Assembly (NCBI GenBank): GCA_950295325.1
Contig: OX485803.1
Span: 76,585,554 to 76,649,553, forward strand
Direction of reading: 5' to 3'
DNA: 64,000 bases
Origin: Polytrichum commune
Taxonomy: Eukaryota > Streptophyta > Polytrichopsida > Polytrichales > Polytrichaceae
In this document: in pieces, positions 21,876-35,887 of the stretch
Numbering within the stretch: the stretch's first letter is position 1
Layout: every line of letters starts with the position of its first letter
Translations under genes and position numbers: made by a program
The notes under the pieces: generated by a model
The model's database searches: none
Told to the model about the DNA's origin: nothing
What the model saw: the letters and a program-made list of their open reading frames with translations, nothing else

Positions 21876-24800
21876 TCATGTACTTGCAGCAAGGTTAACT
21901 GCCTTGTGGAGATAGCCTTGAAATGGCAACATGGACAGGAAATCTGGGCCATAATGAATAGCCATAACATGGTCAGCAAGTGTCAAGTTCGTCCGGGCTT
22001 CCTCTGTGTGGCCGGCCAAAATTGTAACGGACACCAACTTCAGCCGCTCGTTAGCCACCGCGATGTGATCTTTGCCATAGATGATTTCAAGAATCTGTAC
22101 AAGGTGTCAAAGAATTTACAATATTACAATTTCACAGCAACCAGACTCTAGATTGCAACATTAATTTCTCAGAATACTCATGCAAACTGATGTGGTTTTA
22201 CTAAAGACTTAGGTATACCTTAATCTGTTCATTGCAATGTGGAATGGCATCTTGAGGTTGACCAGCAGCACATAATACTTGCGCACAGAAATCTTCAGCC
22301 TGCAAGGTTCCACTTACCAACATGTCAATTTTCAATCTCCCTGAACATCCTCCAGCCCTCTCAATGCATAAAATACATCTTATGTGAAATGACAAGGAGT
22401 CAAACTTCAACAAACCTTGGCAACTTCCTTCGAAGATGCATGGAAGATATCCCGGCATTGGGTTATGATTTGCAGTGCTCCTTGTACAAGTCGCTTTGGG
22501 TCTTTCTGTGATTGTAGTTCTGATTGAGCTCTGAAATACACATAGAATGCATTTTTCATATCAAAGCCATTGAGCACATTCAAATACACTTCTATGGTGC
22601 GTTCAGGACAAGTAAGATAATAAGAATCAGAGAATCTCTCCATTTTCTTCACTTTTGCGTTGAAACTGCATGTAGATACCTTTCCAGCTTGCTCAAAACC
22701 TCTTTTGCCACATTCGTAGCATGTTTAAGATTGATTGTTGTATCACATACCATGCATCGGCCTGCTCCCCATTTACACCCCTGCAAGAAGGAAGTATTGT
22801 CTGAGGAAGTATTGTCTAAGACTACATCAAAAACTCACAGAAAAACTGACAGATCCAACAGACAGCTTCCTTCATATGTGCAAATCCCCATTTCCACCCT
22901 GCAAGAAGGAAGTATTGTTGTGTATTTCACAACACTAGATGATCCATCCCAGAACATATTCCACCTCAAACTGATCCAACAACAACCCAGTTCATAGTCC
23001 AAATAAATGACTACATCAGCTCAGATTTGATTGAAGAAAACTGCTGATTCTGGAAACATGTTAAAATACAAGACACTCCTCCCATCTCTCAAAGTACAAA
23101 AGGCACCATGATTCCTTACTTTTCAACACTACAGTCAATTGAGTGGCATATGGACACAAGGCCAACCAAGAGGATTGGCGTAGGGTGCTGTCTGGTTCCA
23201 CACAAAATAATTAGTTCATGAAAGAAATCTGCCACGTGTATGCCTCACATTGGTCAAGGCCCTTTTTCTTTTACTTACCAGTGATGTTACATTTATGACG
23301 TCAGAGGCTGTTTGTAACACTTTGGAGCCTGGCACCACTCCATTACAGCCCATCCTGGAACAGCGGAAGGCAAACAATAACAAATCAGACTTGGTGACAG
23401 ACATGCAAGCAGTACATGCACATGTGAAGAAGTATTTCTCACGAAGCCAACTCTGCCTCTCTTCACGCCCTGTTTCTCCGACCTGTACAGCACAGAAAAT
23501 TGTGTCCATTATACAAATCCCACAGACCTTTATAAGGATTAAGCACATCACATGTCTATCCGGAGCTATATTGACAAATCAAGGGACAGAAATGGACTAA
23601 ATTATGCTTGACATGCAAACACTTGTTTCAAAGAATATTTGTCTGCTTTCTCATAAAGTATAGAATTCTATTTTTAAATATTCCATGTTGGTATCCTCAA
23701 ATGCCAGTTGAGCTCCCTTTCTGACAACTACTTTGGTCTAGTCTGTATGTTACTTACTTGGGCTCCATAGCACAACTCAAGTGGGAAAGAGGCCTGTACT
23801 GGAACAATTGTTCGGACTCTCAGGTGTCGGTCTTGAAATGATGCATGTACATTGGGGGAGCATGAGTGGTTCATCTTACTACCCATTGCATATACTGCTT
23901 GAGCGACATTCACCTGCATTCATCTACATGTCAGAAGGCATAGCATTCTTAAGTAGCCTATTCAGGTTCTGTTGCAAATGGAAGAATTCTTAGGTGATTC
24001 AGATATCCTGAGAATTATTCCATTTGGGACGCAACTCTTCAATCAAATCTTGGTAAATGGAAGAATCCTGTGTGTCCAAAAATAGGCATCAACGATGTGT
24101 TGACTAATCAGAGCTCGCCACCTGACTATGCTCAGCATTCATGCATGTTCTCAAGGACCATGATTCTTGAAATTTTATTCATGAGGCTAGAATAGAAAAG
24201 AGAATGTCCTCACACAGGCTTAAGAATGCTATGGGTCCTTCTTCCTAACTTTGATTAATTCATAGCACATATTTACTCTCTTTGCAGCAATCCAGCAGAT
24301 GATATCAGGTATGGAAGATCAAGGAAGAGCTCTAACTTGGATCAATGTTAGGTCATCAAGCTACAAGCAAATGAGGTAATATCTAAGCATTTACATTTGC
24401 AGGACTTTTTAGTTTAACTGGCCTCCCTCTGTCTCTAAACCCCATGTTTGAGATTTGTGCCATCATTTTTTATGTCATATTTAATGAGACTATTCCAAGA
24501 GGAGGGATCGGCATTTTCTGCGAGTGCCTTCTCCCTTACCTGCTCCACTTCACACAACAAGGATTGATTGGTTCCAAGTTGTGCAATGTGTGAAGGCGGA
24601 TTATCAGCAGGGGAGTGTATGGACACAATTGCCATTGCATTTGCACGTACTTGACTTATCAAGCACACCAACTGCGCATCAACACCGCACAAACCATGGC
24701 TTCAGAGTCATGGAAACCTATGTTTGACATGAGAATGCCAAACCTATTGTTTTGACACTGAAAATAAGTTGTATGCAAGAATTAACCCACAATCTTCATT

Positions 24801-27800
24801 ACATCTTCAATGAGTGTGCTCTGAACTGAATAACCGGACTCAAGATTTATCTGATACATTTGCATGATACCTCAAGTACCACCACAAAGACATAGTTTCT
24901 GATGAGCATAGAAGAAGGTCTATTTTAATGTCAAGACACTGCTAGAATTCTGAAACTAGAGAATATGGTGCAAAAGTTGATGCAAGTTGAATCAAGTTGA
25001 AACATATTTACTTGCAGAGAGACCCAATACATACCTTTGAAGCCAGACTTTCAACTGGTTCCGCCCCATTATATACAGCTGAGTAAGAAAAACAATAGGC
25101 CAGAACAGCTGCCAGCAAATGTAACTCCACCTTCACCTCGTTTCTTGTCATGTCAAAATGGTGGCACATCTCATTCAGCTGTGACACCCCAAAACGATTG
25201 TCACGTGCTGTACTTGGATCTTAACCAAAAATATATAAGTACGAGTGTGGTTAGTTAAAAGTACTATGAAGAGGATAACCCACTAAGTCCCTTAGGAAGT
25301 CCCAGGTGAGGTGTATGTCAAAAGTATTTTCTTGACACTCTAGGGTATGAAGTATACTTAGGGCCACTTTACACTATGGCCAAGGCGGTGACCATGATAT
25401 TGTGAGGGCCCTTGAAACTCATCCAAAGGCCATACCATGAAAATTTGAAACTGAGTTAATTTGAAATTGACTTTGATGTGGTCACAGGCCTTCACCTGAA
25501 CTGTAAAGACATTTGTGACCAGGCTCTCAACTGATTCATGCTATTTCATTACCATCCTATCATTCATGTGAATACTTTTGAACAAGGAAATTATACTAAA
25601 TCAAAGGGTTGTAATGATTTTGAAGTATAATGGTCTCCCGACTTTGTGTTAGACCCACCTCGTTGACACGGGCTTCGTGCAAAATCTGGTAGACCATTAA
25701 CATTATCCATTGCATGCTATGTAGGACTCCACAGAGGTTCTCATCCACTCAGATTCCTTGGTCCTTTATGCCTCTAAGCTCTAATATAGGTAAAGTGAAG
25801 TGGGATGGTCTCGGCCTTTTCCACCAATGAGAGATTTTAGATTGCCATGGTCACTGGCCCTTAAGCTCTAGTGTAAAGTACCCCTTAAAAGCCAGAAAAT
25901 ATGATATACACAACCTAAAGTTTAACACAAGTAGATATATACTCACATGTATTTTTAGTTTCTCATTAGATTGTGATTGAGAAAGGAGGCGCAAAGCCAA
26001 AACTGCATCCGGAGGGAGCACTGCAGACCAGCTTGCACCCCCACACTCATGGTTGTGTTCGCCTCTCCACCTTCGACCTTCAACATCTTGGCTAAGTTCT
26101 CCACAAGAACCATGTCGGCAAGATTCATCGCAATAAATTGGTATTGCACATGCACTGCACGGGATGGGGCTCGGTGGCAGCTGCTTGAAGCAGAAGTGAC
26201 AATGCGTTTTACGGTACCTCTTCAGGATAATCTGCAAAACATGGAATTGTGGAATGTCAAAGCTTCATGCAGATGATCAAAAGTACGGGATTGGGGAGAC
26301 ATCAGCAGTTAAAGTTTAGAGTTTAGAGTAGCACCAACAAAAGTCAGCTGAATTATAGTGGTAAAGCCAGTTTTAAAAGTTGCAATCTCTGAGGGAGGGG
26401 TTACAGACTTTGAAAACAGAGTTCAGTGGGCCAAGGTAGAAACTATTCGGCCTTGACATGTGACTAAGTTTGGGGAGCTTGAGCTAAGGTTGGTCCCTCT
26501 TCTTTTGAGTTGAAATGTCCTTTCTGATCTGATAAGGGATGGTGGATTCGAGCCTTACAAAACCTCCGTCTTGGATTGGAGTTGAAAATAAACATTTCTG
26601 CCTTAAAAAGAGGGACCAACCTTGAAAAGCTCCCCAAGGTTAGGCCCATGTCAAGGCCGAAACTCATTTACGTTGGCCCACCAAACCCCCTTTTAAGAAC
26701 GACATTTTTGAACGTGTGTGAACCCCACATGACTGGCCTTTGTTTCTCATACATGGGCTTACTAGCTCAAAGTTACTTTGTCAAGTTCTTAGCAATAGCG
26801 CAGCTTATCAATAAGAAATGTGTAGCCTCAACTGGATGGTTATAGAATGTAACTTTTCAGAAACTTACTGCAGCATATGGCTCTTCCTCAAGTACTAACG
26901 GACCAGGCTGAAGGGTTTTTTTGGTATTCAATCCCCATTGCTTATCAGATGTCCAACACGATTGCACATCATCTGCTGTGTGGGACTGTCCTGGTTCCCA
27001 TCTTCTGCATCCTGGAACAAAAAGCTACCACTTAAAACACATAACACAAAAGATGAAAAAAATCCTGCAACCACTAATACGATAAGCATTCTTAAAGACT
27101 GTAACATGCCTGGACCAATTTTGACTATTCCATGATCTCTGTTGGATAAATGCAATGCTTGGCAACATTCCTTGATTTTCAAAATTTTGTGTAAAATGAA
27201 GCTTCCATGGTCAAAAATTGAGTTTTTTGACATTCAAGCTCTTTTAGCACATATACCATATTAGAATTTGTCAGACACATATTAAATTATTTGTGGCCAA
27301 TTACAGTTGAATATACAGTGGAACATATAGAGTGGAGTCCAAGGAGGCTTACCAAAAGTGAAATTTTTCACTGAGTTCAAAGTGCAAAGAAAAACACAAC
27401 ACTATTTTCATGCAACAAAATGATGAGCGGCGCGTACCTGGCCTGCACAGTAGGTATCTCAGATGCATGTTCAGAAAAATCCAACCCAGACGCCCATTTT
27501 GTCACCTTTGTTAACTCACAGGCAATCTGATTTCTTCCACTGAGTGAGGTTTCAAGAGCAAAAGCCTTTTGCAGATCCCCCACTGCTTTTCCATACATGT
27601 GCAAACCATGTCGAACTCTGCCCCTCCTGTACCATGCCTGCAGAAAAAACAACGAGATTGTACTCAAGAACTGAAGCAATTAAAGGACTGGTGAAAACTC
27701 AAAAAAAGAAGTAGCTCATGAGGTGTCTGTCATCTATACATTTCATTCCAGCAGTACCATGCTTTCTAGCCAGACTAGTTCATAGTGTAGAGAAAATTCC

Positions 27801-30088
27801 AACATCTGTATAGCATACATTTTTGAGAGTAGACGGAAGTGCATCAAAACAAAATTTTCTGGTGAACACTAAGAATCAGAAACAAGTGGAAAGCCAAAGA
27901 CCGTAAATGAGATGCAAGTAAATGTTGAATACCTTGGAGTAATCTGGTTGTAACTCAATGGCTCGTGTGCAGTCCTTCTCTGCTGCATCTAGTAGCTCCA
28001 TTGCCTACAACTGAGAATTCCTCAGCTTTCGTATTCTAATAATAAAAAAGGAAACAACTTTGTGCACACCAACATCTGATGAATTTTGGCAAAAGCTTGG
28101 TAATGGTGTTTATTATTCCACAAATCTCAGAGGAAAGAAAGGAGTAAAACAAACAGCAAGTACCACGCCCCCAGTATCATATAATTTCAAAATGAGCACC
28201 AATGTTGTTCAGACTTCTCATGAAATGTTGACAACATTACATACATTTGGGAAACATTCTTCACAAAAAGTTGATGCTACGCCAATTTGCAAACTGGATT
28301 GAGATAAGGAAAACATATGCAATGGCCATTTAATGAACAGGTAAAAATGCATACATGTGATGCAGCTGCTCGATTTACAAACAGCGTAGCAACAGTTGAT
28401 TTATCGACATTGCTGCTCAATGGCGCATACTGCAATGCCTGCATAATTCCAATATGATTGAAAACACCCTGACACGTCAGAATTCCCAGTGTTCTTCAAT
28501 GTCAGAAGAGATCACAGACTGCAAGATGGGTGGGGCAGTAAACTATAATGTGGAGACCTCACATTTCAGTTATCATCTAAGTCAACATTACTCTTGTTTG
28601 GGATTTGGTTGTTTTGCATACAACACCTTCCATGTTTGGTTAGATTGCAGTGAATGCTTGGAGGTAGTGTGGAGGTTTGAAGAAAAATCATTCTACATCG
28701 GTTCATTGAGGATCAAACTCATTTCGGCATGTCAAGTGGTGCTTAAAGAAGTTTGGCCCTCAATGAAGTGATATATGTTGCTCTTCATTTACATTGAAAC
28801 ACTACCTCGAAGCATGCACCACAAGTGGAAAGAAATTATTGAATTTGCATGCAAAACAACCAATGAAAGATCATAGGGGACCAACTCCCGACGAAATGTC
28901 CCATTGAGTTCAAGGATAACCATATTACACACACCCTACAACCCACAGGAAAAATAAATAAAAGTATATGTGGTCATGGACACCTTACCTCCGTGTAGAG
29001 TCCCAGTGCCTCTTGGAAGGAAGAGCTTCCAAAAGCCTTGTTGCCTTGGCGCTTGAATTCTAGTGCTGTCTCGAGGTCTTTGGCGCAATTTGTAATAGTA
29101 GAGTCTGTGAGTTGCTTGAGTAACTTCGTCCATAAGATTTCCACAACATAAACCACATCAGGAACACTAAGACCAGACTCCACCAATTCCACAAAAAAAC
29201 TTGACGTTGTGGCATCAGTCTCCACTGCCCTGGAGACATTCAACTTCCCAAAACAAGCAAGCTTGCCTACATGGGAAGAGAATCCCAAATTTGTTTCAAA
29301 AATCGTATGAAAAACAACGAACAAAAATACTGTATGCATAAACCCTGAAATTGAATGCTCTGTTGAACCCTAGGCACAGCTCGTCACATATTTAGCAAAC
29401 CCACACTCTAAACCCACTCCATCAACTCACAAGGAAGAGTAAACTAAAATTAAAAGATCTTCACAAGCCTAAATTCATACACCACTCTAAATTCATACAT
29501 CAACAATGATTTAATACTCATTCAATCCCATCAAATCACAACACTGAAGCATTGCCTACCGCCATTGGGTTGCATTGCTAATCTTTTAGCAGCAAGACCT
29601 GAAAGGTTGGATTATGAGTTGAATAAATGCTGAATGAAACATTAGCTAAATGTTGAGTTAGCACTAACAAGATATTAAGCCCTGAAGGCTATGTACCAAC
29701 ACCATTAAGGGCCGGTCACTTGCACTTTGAGATGATCGTCCTTAACCTCCAAACTTGGTACACTTAATAATCTTAGAGAGTGACAGGCATTCTTGGACAA
29801 CATGAAAAATGCCCAAAACGCACCAAACATTTCCCATTAACATGACAAAATGGACCTAAACACACAGCTCAATTTCTTCTTGAAATCCTTAATTGGCTTC
29901 CAAATCAACCAGCTATTATCAATTTTTAAGAAAATTCCATGAGAGATGAGGTTTCTGACCTGTAAGCATGTCTCGTTGCTGGAGAGGTGATGGACAAGGG
30001 CATAACATGTTGCCCCCACTGTCGAAATCTGGGTCTTTTCAATTTTTCGCAACAGATGCCCCGGCAACGTCGCCTTCACAGCTTCCAT
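21876..30088 (-). CDS. SMYD4-like protein: TPR repeats, MYND zinc finger and SET domain (At1g33400-like)
   Basis: Likely protein (lysine) methyltransferase of the SMYD4-like plant family. Sixteen putative exons: 30088-29960, 29598-29560, 29266-28989, 28438-28355, 28004-27933, 27637-27438, 27004-26869, 26231-25947, 25178-25035, 24671-24540, 23913-23758, 23482-23279, 22780-22680, 22530-22416, 22299-22219 and 22094-21876; about 790 residues, near the Arabidopsis relative's length. TPR region: LEFKRQGNKAFG..., CTRAIELQPDYSKAWYRRG. MYND ligands are intact: CHFC, CSAC, CDESC and HNHEC, inserted into SET as in SMYD proteins. SET C-half: GSKMNHSCSPN and LELCYG; post-SET CACTAC and CSRMGC. The usual GxG and GEE motifs are altered (QWGL, FPLEL), so activity is uncertain. 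C-terminal TPR-like helices follow. Phases fit at every junction except exon 1/2, which is one base out; the true start may lie in exon 2, or a microexon or indel exists. Confidence 0.82.
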
Positions 30089-30103
30089 TGGAGTTTCAAC
30101 CAA

Positions 30104-30765
30104 AAAACTTGGTCCGAAAATGGCTTAAACTCGGAACCCACGAACGAATTCGCCAGCAACCAGCACCGCTACATTGCCCAGAACTTCATCCCCCGAAGCG
30201 CACTCTCCCCAAACTCTCCCTCCGTCCCCATCGGGGCAAAGCCCAGCATGAGAAAACCTGGTTATTCAAACCCCAGGTTTTCGACCGGCACGTGGCAGTT
30301 CTACCAACCTGGGGTTTAAGTTCCATTAGGTACATACCCAATTATTGGGCACAATTTCTTGGGAATAGCACCGAAGCGGCCTCATGAGTCAACACTATTT
30401 GCAATCGTTTTTCTTTTCCCTTAATTCGATAACATGATTCTTTTGTGCCATTCGGAGCATTTCTTTTTACTGCAATCACGGCGGCATCTCAATTTCCGCA
30501 CGTAACTTGCGAAGATTCACCTGATTTTACTACTACATCCAAGAAAGCAATGTACTTTTCGTAGGCAACCAGACAAGCAAATGTTACCCACAAACAATGG
30601 TTGCAACAAGAGTAAGCTAACCACCAATACCTAACAACATTGGGGTGGTGGTATTTTGGATCTTTCCTCTTTGATAAGTGGAACATTTTAATGTTGCACC
30701 ACTCAATGAAATCAAAGGAGAGAAGGAATAATGTATCGTGTAAGAGTGTACTTGTCGTTCATTCA
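30104..30765. other. 5' flank of the SMYD4-like gene
   Basis: It is locally GC-richer up to about 30400, as expected for a leader or promoter, then AT-rich. No other gene recognised. Confidence 0.35.
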
Positions 30766-30960
30766 AACATAAAAGCCCTTAAATAGTATTCAACACAAAG
30801 GGTTTTTTTAAGTTAGTTTGACACCATAATCAGTTTCAAAGACTCCCAACTCGTTTATTTGAGGTCATTGGAGATGAATCGACAACAAACTTATAAGGTG
30901 TCAAGTGTTTATGTTGGATGGATGAGAGGTATGCTCATATACAATATTTCCCTCTCTCCG
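30765..30960 (+). repeat. Dispersed repeat family R3, copy 1
   Basis: Contains 'agcccttaaatagtat', 'tttgacaccat', 'gagatgaatcgacaacaaa' and 'tttatgttggatggatg'. All recur in the same order at about 41325-41505, with about 75-80% similarity by eye. It is non-coding. Confidence 0.6.
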
Positions 30961-31059
30961 AAATCAATCACCTACCGAGTTAGTGCTTTCAAGAGTTTCA
31001 TATGATTCAAATATCATTAAAGAGGGGTAAGACATGTGGGGCTCCTATGTGCTCGCTCT

Positions 31060-31340
31060 TCTTCATCGGACAGCCATATTTGCGTGGTATATGGCGAGGT
31101 TTGTACTTAAGACTAGACATCAATAAGACATGTGGCATGATGAGATTGGACTATGTGCTCATTGTATATACTATCATTATAGGTTCACACTTGTAAGGTT
31201 TATGTTATTGTTTAAAGAGAATGAGTGTCTTGGCATTGACCTCTATTAATCCCAAGTTTGAAACTTGAAATGACAAACAATGATCTTTTGCATTTGTAAT
31301 TGCTAACCATGTGAAACTATCCTCAATCAAATCCAATAGG
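31060..31340 (+). repeat. Dispersed repeat family R4, copy 1
   Basis: Shares the order 'tatgtgctca', 'ataggttcaca', 'gaatgagtgtcttggcattgacctctat' and 'aattgctaaccatgtga' with about 39080-39330. It is diverged and non-coding. The class is unknown. Confidence 0.5.
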
Positions 31341-32110
31341 AAAAATTGTTCCCGGAGTTGAAAGTGCCCACAATAAGACCATATGCCTTATGCCTCCCAA
31401 AAAACCTCTTGGTTCCCATCGTGTGGTATGGACTAGGTATGAGATATTCACAAAACTATGGAGTCTTTGTAAAGATTTCACGTAAACCTCCAATTTCCGT
31501 AACATTCCTAAGAGTGGGCATGGCATTCTGCATGGGTTTACATAAGAACAATGGGCTTGGGTGTTTGGACTCAATCTAATAGACTCTAACCCAACCGGTG
31601 GGAGTTGGTCATTAAATGTTCACATCATTGTAATTGCGGCTAGTGTAGCATATTTGAATGCAAAGATAAGTTGGCCCACCATCACACTTGGTAAGTACGA
31701 TGAAGTCTAACATCTAATGATTTGCTAAGGTAGAGGGTGTTAAACCCATTACCCTACCCTAAACCCACACTTACACCAACCTCCCAACCACCACCATTCT
31801 ATTAAGTCGAACCATTCACCATGGAAAAAAGCATGCCCAAGCTTACGGAGTAACAGGTTTAGATTTGGACTTCGTTAACTTAACCCACTTTCAGGTTTGT
31901 CGGAAGTATACCTAATATTCAAAAATGCCAAAAAACTTGTGATTGAGGGCAAGGCATACTTCATTCCAACTTTTTTTTTAAAGCCATAAATAACCAGATT
32001 GTGAAATCTTAAAACCTAAATTGAATATGATGACTTAATCACTCCAGAAGCATCGCTATTTTAGGCTTCCTTGAGAATGTGGAGATGGGGGGGAATAATA
32101 CTAATAATTA

Positions 32111-32322
32111 TTACTAAACTAAATATGATATTTAATGTCACTTACTATTTGGAATTACGCATTGTTGTATCTATTCATTATCTATCTTATATCTTACCAA
32201 CAAATGTCAAATTCGTTGTTTGGAAATTACAGAACATAAACAAAATTTACTTGATAAAAAAAGATTATAGCATTGTGTAACTCCAAACAATAAGTGACAC
32301 TAAATATCATATTTAGCGTGTC
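32111..32322. mobile_element. MITE family M1, copy 1 (hairpin type)
   Basis: Left arm 32119-32158 and right arm 32276-32316 are inverted copies, about 40 bases with a handful of mismatches. They begin CTAAATATGATATTTA.TGTCACTTA. The outermost bases are a degenerate form of the CACTACACTAAATA end seen in other M1 copies. The whole element would fold into a long hairpin. There is no coding capacity. Confidence 0.7.
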
Positions 32323-32379
32323 ACTTCATGCAATGTCCATGGAACTTTCGGACACAATCTATCGAGAGCCTCGTGTTTC

Positions 32380-32560
32380 CAAGACCAATTGGTTACATGT
32401 TGACATCTTTCGGTATTCTTTATGAAACCGAGGAATATTCTATAAATTCCTCTAAATGGATCGGTAATTTCACCCAAAGTCTTGAATGTGAACCCGTTTT
32501 TTTCTCAAACTCAACCGGTTCATCCGTAACTAACAATTGGTTCTCCCCATTTCCTTGGCT
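32380..32560 (-). repeat. Dispersed repeat family R1, copy 2 (inverted)
   Basis: Contains 'gatcggtaatttcacccaaagtcttgaa' and 'ctcaaactcaaccggtt', the reverse complement of the R1 core at 4100-4325 with divergence. Confidence 0.5.
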
Positions 32561-33024
32561 TCATGCAGTTGTTTCATCCAATTAAAGCATTTGAAAGGAC
32601 ACCATGGCGTGACGCCATTCATTAATGGAACCTTCGAAGATAGCTATTAAAGAGACGCAATATCTTTATCCTCGCAAATACTCCATTGGCTACTTCCCAC
32701 ATTCGGCCATGCACAAGTTTTTGACGGGTCCATTTCGACCCCTTTACCTTACTTAGAGAGCCGGCTCCTTTGGACACATAAAGTGTAAGTTCCTTATTAA
32801 CACATTTGCACAAGTTATGATCATGTCGATCCGAATCCATTGAGTGACTCGAGCATCTTCGTTTTCGTGCTCGTCCACAACCACCGGGTCTTCTTCGAAT
32901 CCCTTTCGTCTTTGACCTTTATTACACATTCATTGCACTCGTATATTCTATATGATGGCATGGTTGTCTAACTTTCCTAAGGGTTGCCAAACTTTCACAA
33001 CACATGTAAAAAGTCGGAGGTAAA

Positions 33025-33440
33025 GTTCTTTTAGGGTAGACGGGTCTTGAATGGTTACTTTTTTATATGACTACCTCACTCTCTTACAATACGAAACACG
33101 CGATAATCCCAAGATGGCTACAATTTTGAATCAAGACCGTGGCCGCTTCCTCGTAATTTTGGAGCTCGTATGAATGTTTTATTCATTATCAGAGTGAAGA
33201 TTCTCATCCTCATTATATGGTCTCTCTCTCTCTCCAATTATGTTGATTATTGAGCTTTGAATGAATGTCATATTTTGAGCATGCAATCCGATCTCTTCCA
33301 AATGCGTTGATTTTTTGTACCTATTTTTGGAGCCACACCAAACCACATACAACTCAAATATAGGTGTCCAATTAGGATAAGTAACCGAATTAGGCACGTT
33401 TAATCTTGTTATGGATTGCGTACTGCTCAAAAAGAATTTC
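33025..33440 (+). repeat. Dispersed repeat family R2, copy 2
   Basis: Matches R2 copy 1 at 4445-4860 in the same order: 'agacgggtcttgaatggttac', 'aaacacgcgat', 'ggagctcgtatgaatg', 'gtgaagattctc', 'atattttgagcatg'. It includes a (TC)n run near 33223. Confidence 0.55.
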
Positions 33441-33449
33441 TTATTGAGC

Positions 33450-35880
33450 TTATTTGACCAAAAAATGTAGCATTGACATACATTAATCATGTGTTGGGGT
33501 TGCCTCTCTAGGCTTGTGTATCCACAAAGACACGTGTTTAAGAGAATCTCCAAGTTTTACCAACTACTTTCACAATCAATGGTGAACATGGTTGAGAAGA
33601 CGTATGTATCAGTTAAGGAATTGACAAAACATGCACTTCTGATAACATCATAAAATTATAAGAGGTCCGGTCATTTTCAATTTGATTTGTGGTTAGTGTT
33701 TGATCGTAGACTTGCTAATGCAACACGATTTTGAAGACATAAATTTGATCGATATTACAAGATGGAGAACAAGAAGAAAAAAACAACGAAATGAATAACA
33801 CCCGCATACCTTAAGTTCTTTCGGAAATAATCACCCAAATATGAACACCATGTTTTCTAACCTTGAGTAGATATAAGTGTCAAGCCAAGTCGGCATTCAA
33901 GGTTTTTGAAACCAAAACCAACATCATTACTCTTTTCCTCCCATCACTTTATAACTCTCCACCACCCTACAATAAGTTAAGTTTGTTCGTCAAAATGATC
34001 GTACCTTGCCAATTATGTTTTTGTAATTCTTATGAGATGGAAGTGTCAAGATTTGCCAACAAGGAAAATGGAAGCACGTTGACGCTACTTTCATTTTGTT
34101 TTTTTTCATAGTTTGGACTCATATGTTAGTTGTAAACACGTTGGGTCCAAAATCTTGCTCACAAATGATATGATTATTCAGATTTGGAGTTTCCTTGATC
34201 TTGGGCTCTTATTTTAACCTATCCCTATACCGTAGGGTTTACAATAGAATTTGGGTTCATGAAACTTAGGGTTCAAAACACCTCTTAAGTGTCCTTTATC
34301 TATGGACTCAATATTGGACCCAAGTTTAAAGTTTAGTTTCTCAAATTGGGTGCGATGCTCTCAAACTGACAAACTAGATGTGTTGACGAGAAAGTGTTGC
34401 CGAACTAGTGTTAGTTCATTCTCCTGTGTTTCAAACTTGCTCCATGGTGTAAACTCCTTGGACTAAAAAAATCCACCCTCAATGAATATGATTACTCAAT
34501 CATGCAATTTTCTTTGGTCTTGGACCCTAAATTATAATGTTCCTTCCAAGTATTTTTTTCTAGAGGCCCTATGGAGCCTAGTTGTGAAAAGATTTAAAAG
34601 GCAAAAAGGACTCGTTGATAAAACTTGGTTTCAGACAAGGCAATAGCCAAAGTGTCACACCAATTAACCTACTAGTGCCAATTACCAACATGATTATGAG
34701 CAAGCGGGCTAGTGTAGCATGCACATGGGATAGACTCCACTCGAGGTGGTTTCGTTGTTCGTTGCCATGTTTAAGAATTCTTAGCATGTTTGCTTTTTGG
34801 CAGTTTTGAAGTTCACCTCTTGCGTTGCTTGGGTTTTGGTCTTGACTTTTGATGCAATCTTGTTAGTTAGTGTTGACCCTTGGTGTTGGCATTTAGAATG
34901 GAGGTTCAAATATGGATACACTACTATACATGCCTTATCCAAAGGAGCAAACTTTCCCTTGTTGCCAAAGTTATCGAGTTTAGTTTCTATACGTACAACC
35001 CATTGTCCTAAACTCATTGTATATGCAAAACATTTCATCCTATCAACCTTCAATATTATGTAGTTTTTTAATATACAACCACTTTTGTATCTTCCTAAGA
35101 AAACCTTATGGAACCAACTTGTTAAGCTCTAAACACACACTATCATAAAAACTACACTAAACATAACCACTTAAATTTTGTTCTCTTAATGATGACCAAC
35201 CCTTCAATAACGCCAAAAACCCTTACAAATAAATGGCGGGCTCGTTCCCGATCGGCATAGAGTATGGAGTCCGCAAGTGACGTCCTTGGGATGTCCTTAC
35301 TCCCTTGTCCTCTATGGGCCCCCCTCTAGGTGTACAATGGACGCCAAATCGAATGTCATCATGAGGGGGACAAAGTGGTCCGGAAAGTGATGATTTCAAA
35401 ACATGGCCGTCTAGCATCGGAGTCACGATGCTTACCTACATGAATACTCATTCTTTTCCCCAAACGGGCCCTATTTTTTTATGTAGCTTTATCCTTTTGT
35501 GAACGCCGTTCACGGTCAACTATGTGGGCCAAAAGGTGACTCAATGCAAAAAAAAGACCCAACAATTTCCTTTTGAAGAGATAGAACTTTGAATACTCAT
35601 GTTGGTTTGGCAACATAACGCAAGCTCCATCATCGCATCCCACAAATCGCTTTAATATTCAAAGTGAGACGAATCTACAACAATGGCAAGTATGATGGGT
35701 GGTGGTGTCGGTGCGTGCTTCAAGAGTCGTAACGGGCCTTCTTCCCATTTCTTCTTCGACACCCGGATGTTGGAGAATGAAGTACTCTATCCTTGTGTTG
35801 GTGTGCCTAGATCACCTAGCTACTACCCTCATCATGAACACGATCTTTCTATCCACACCTCATCCATTCTTTATTATATG
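33450..35880. other. Gene-free intergenic region
   Basis: No recognisable protein gene, RNA gene or clear repeat pair. ORFs are short and lack any domain signature. Confidence 0.35.
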
Positions 35881-35887
35881 AATCCAA

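Noticed and set aside
33179-33553. 124-codon minus-strand ORF as a gene
   Set aside because: It overlaps dispersed repeat R2, whose other copies are broken; it is more likely a relic of a repeat than a gene.
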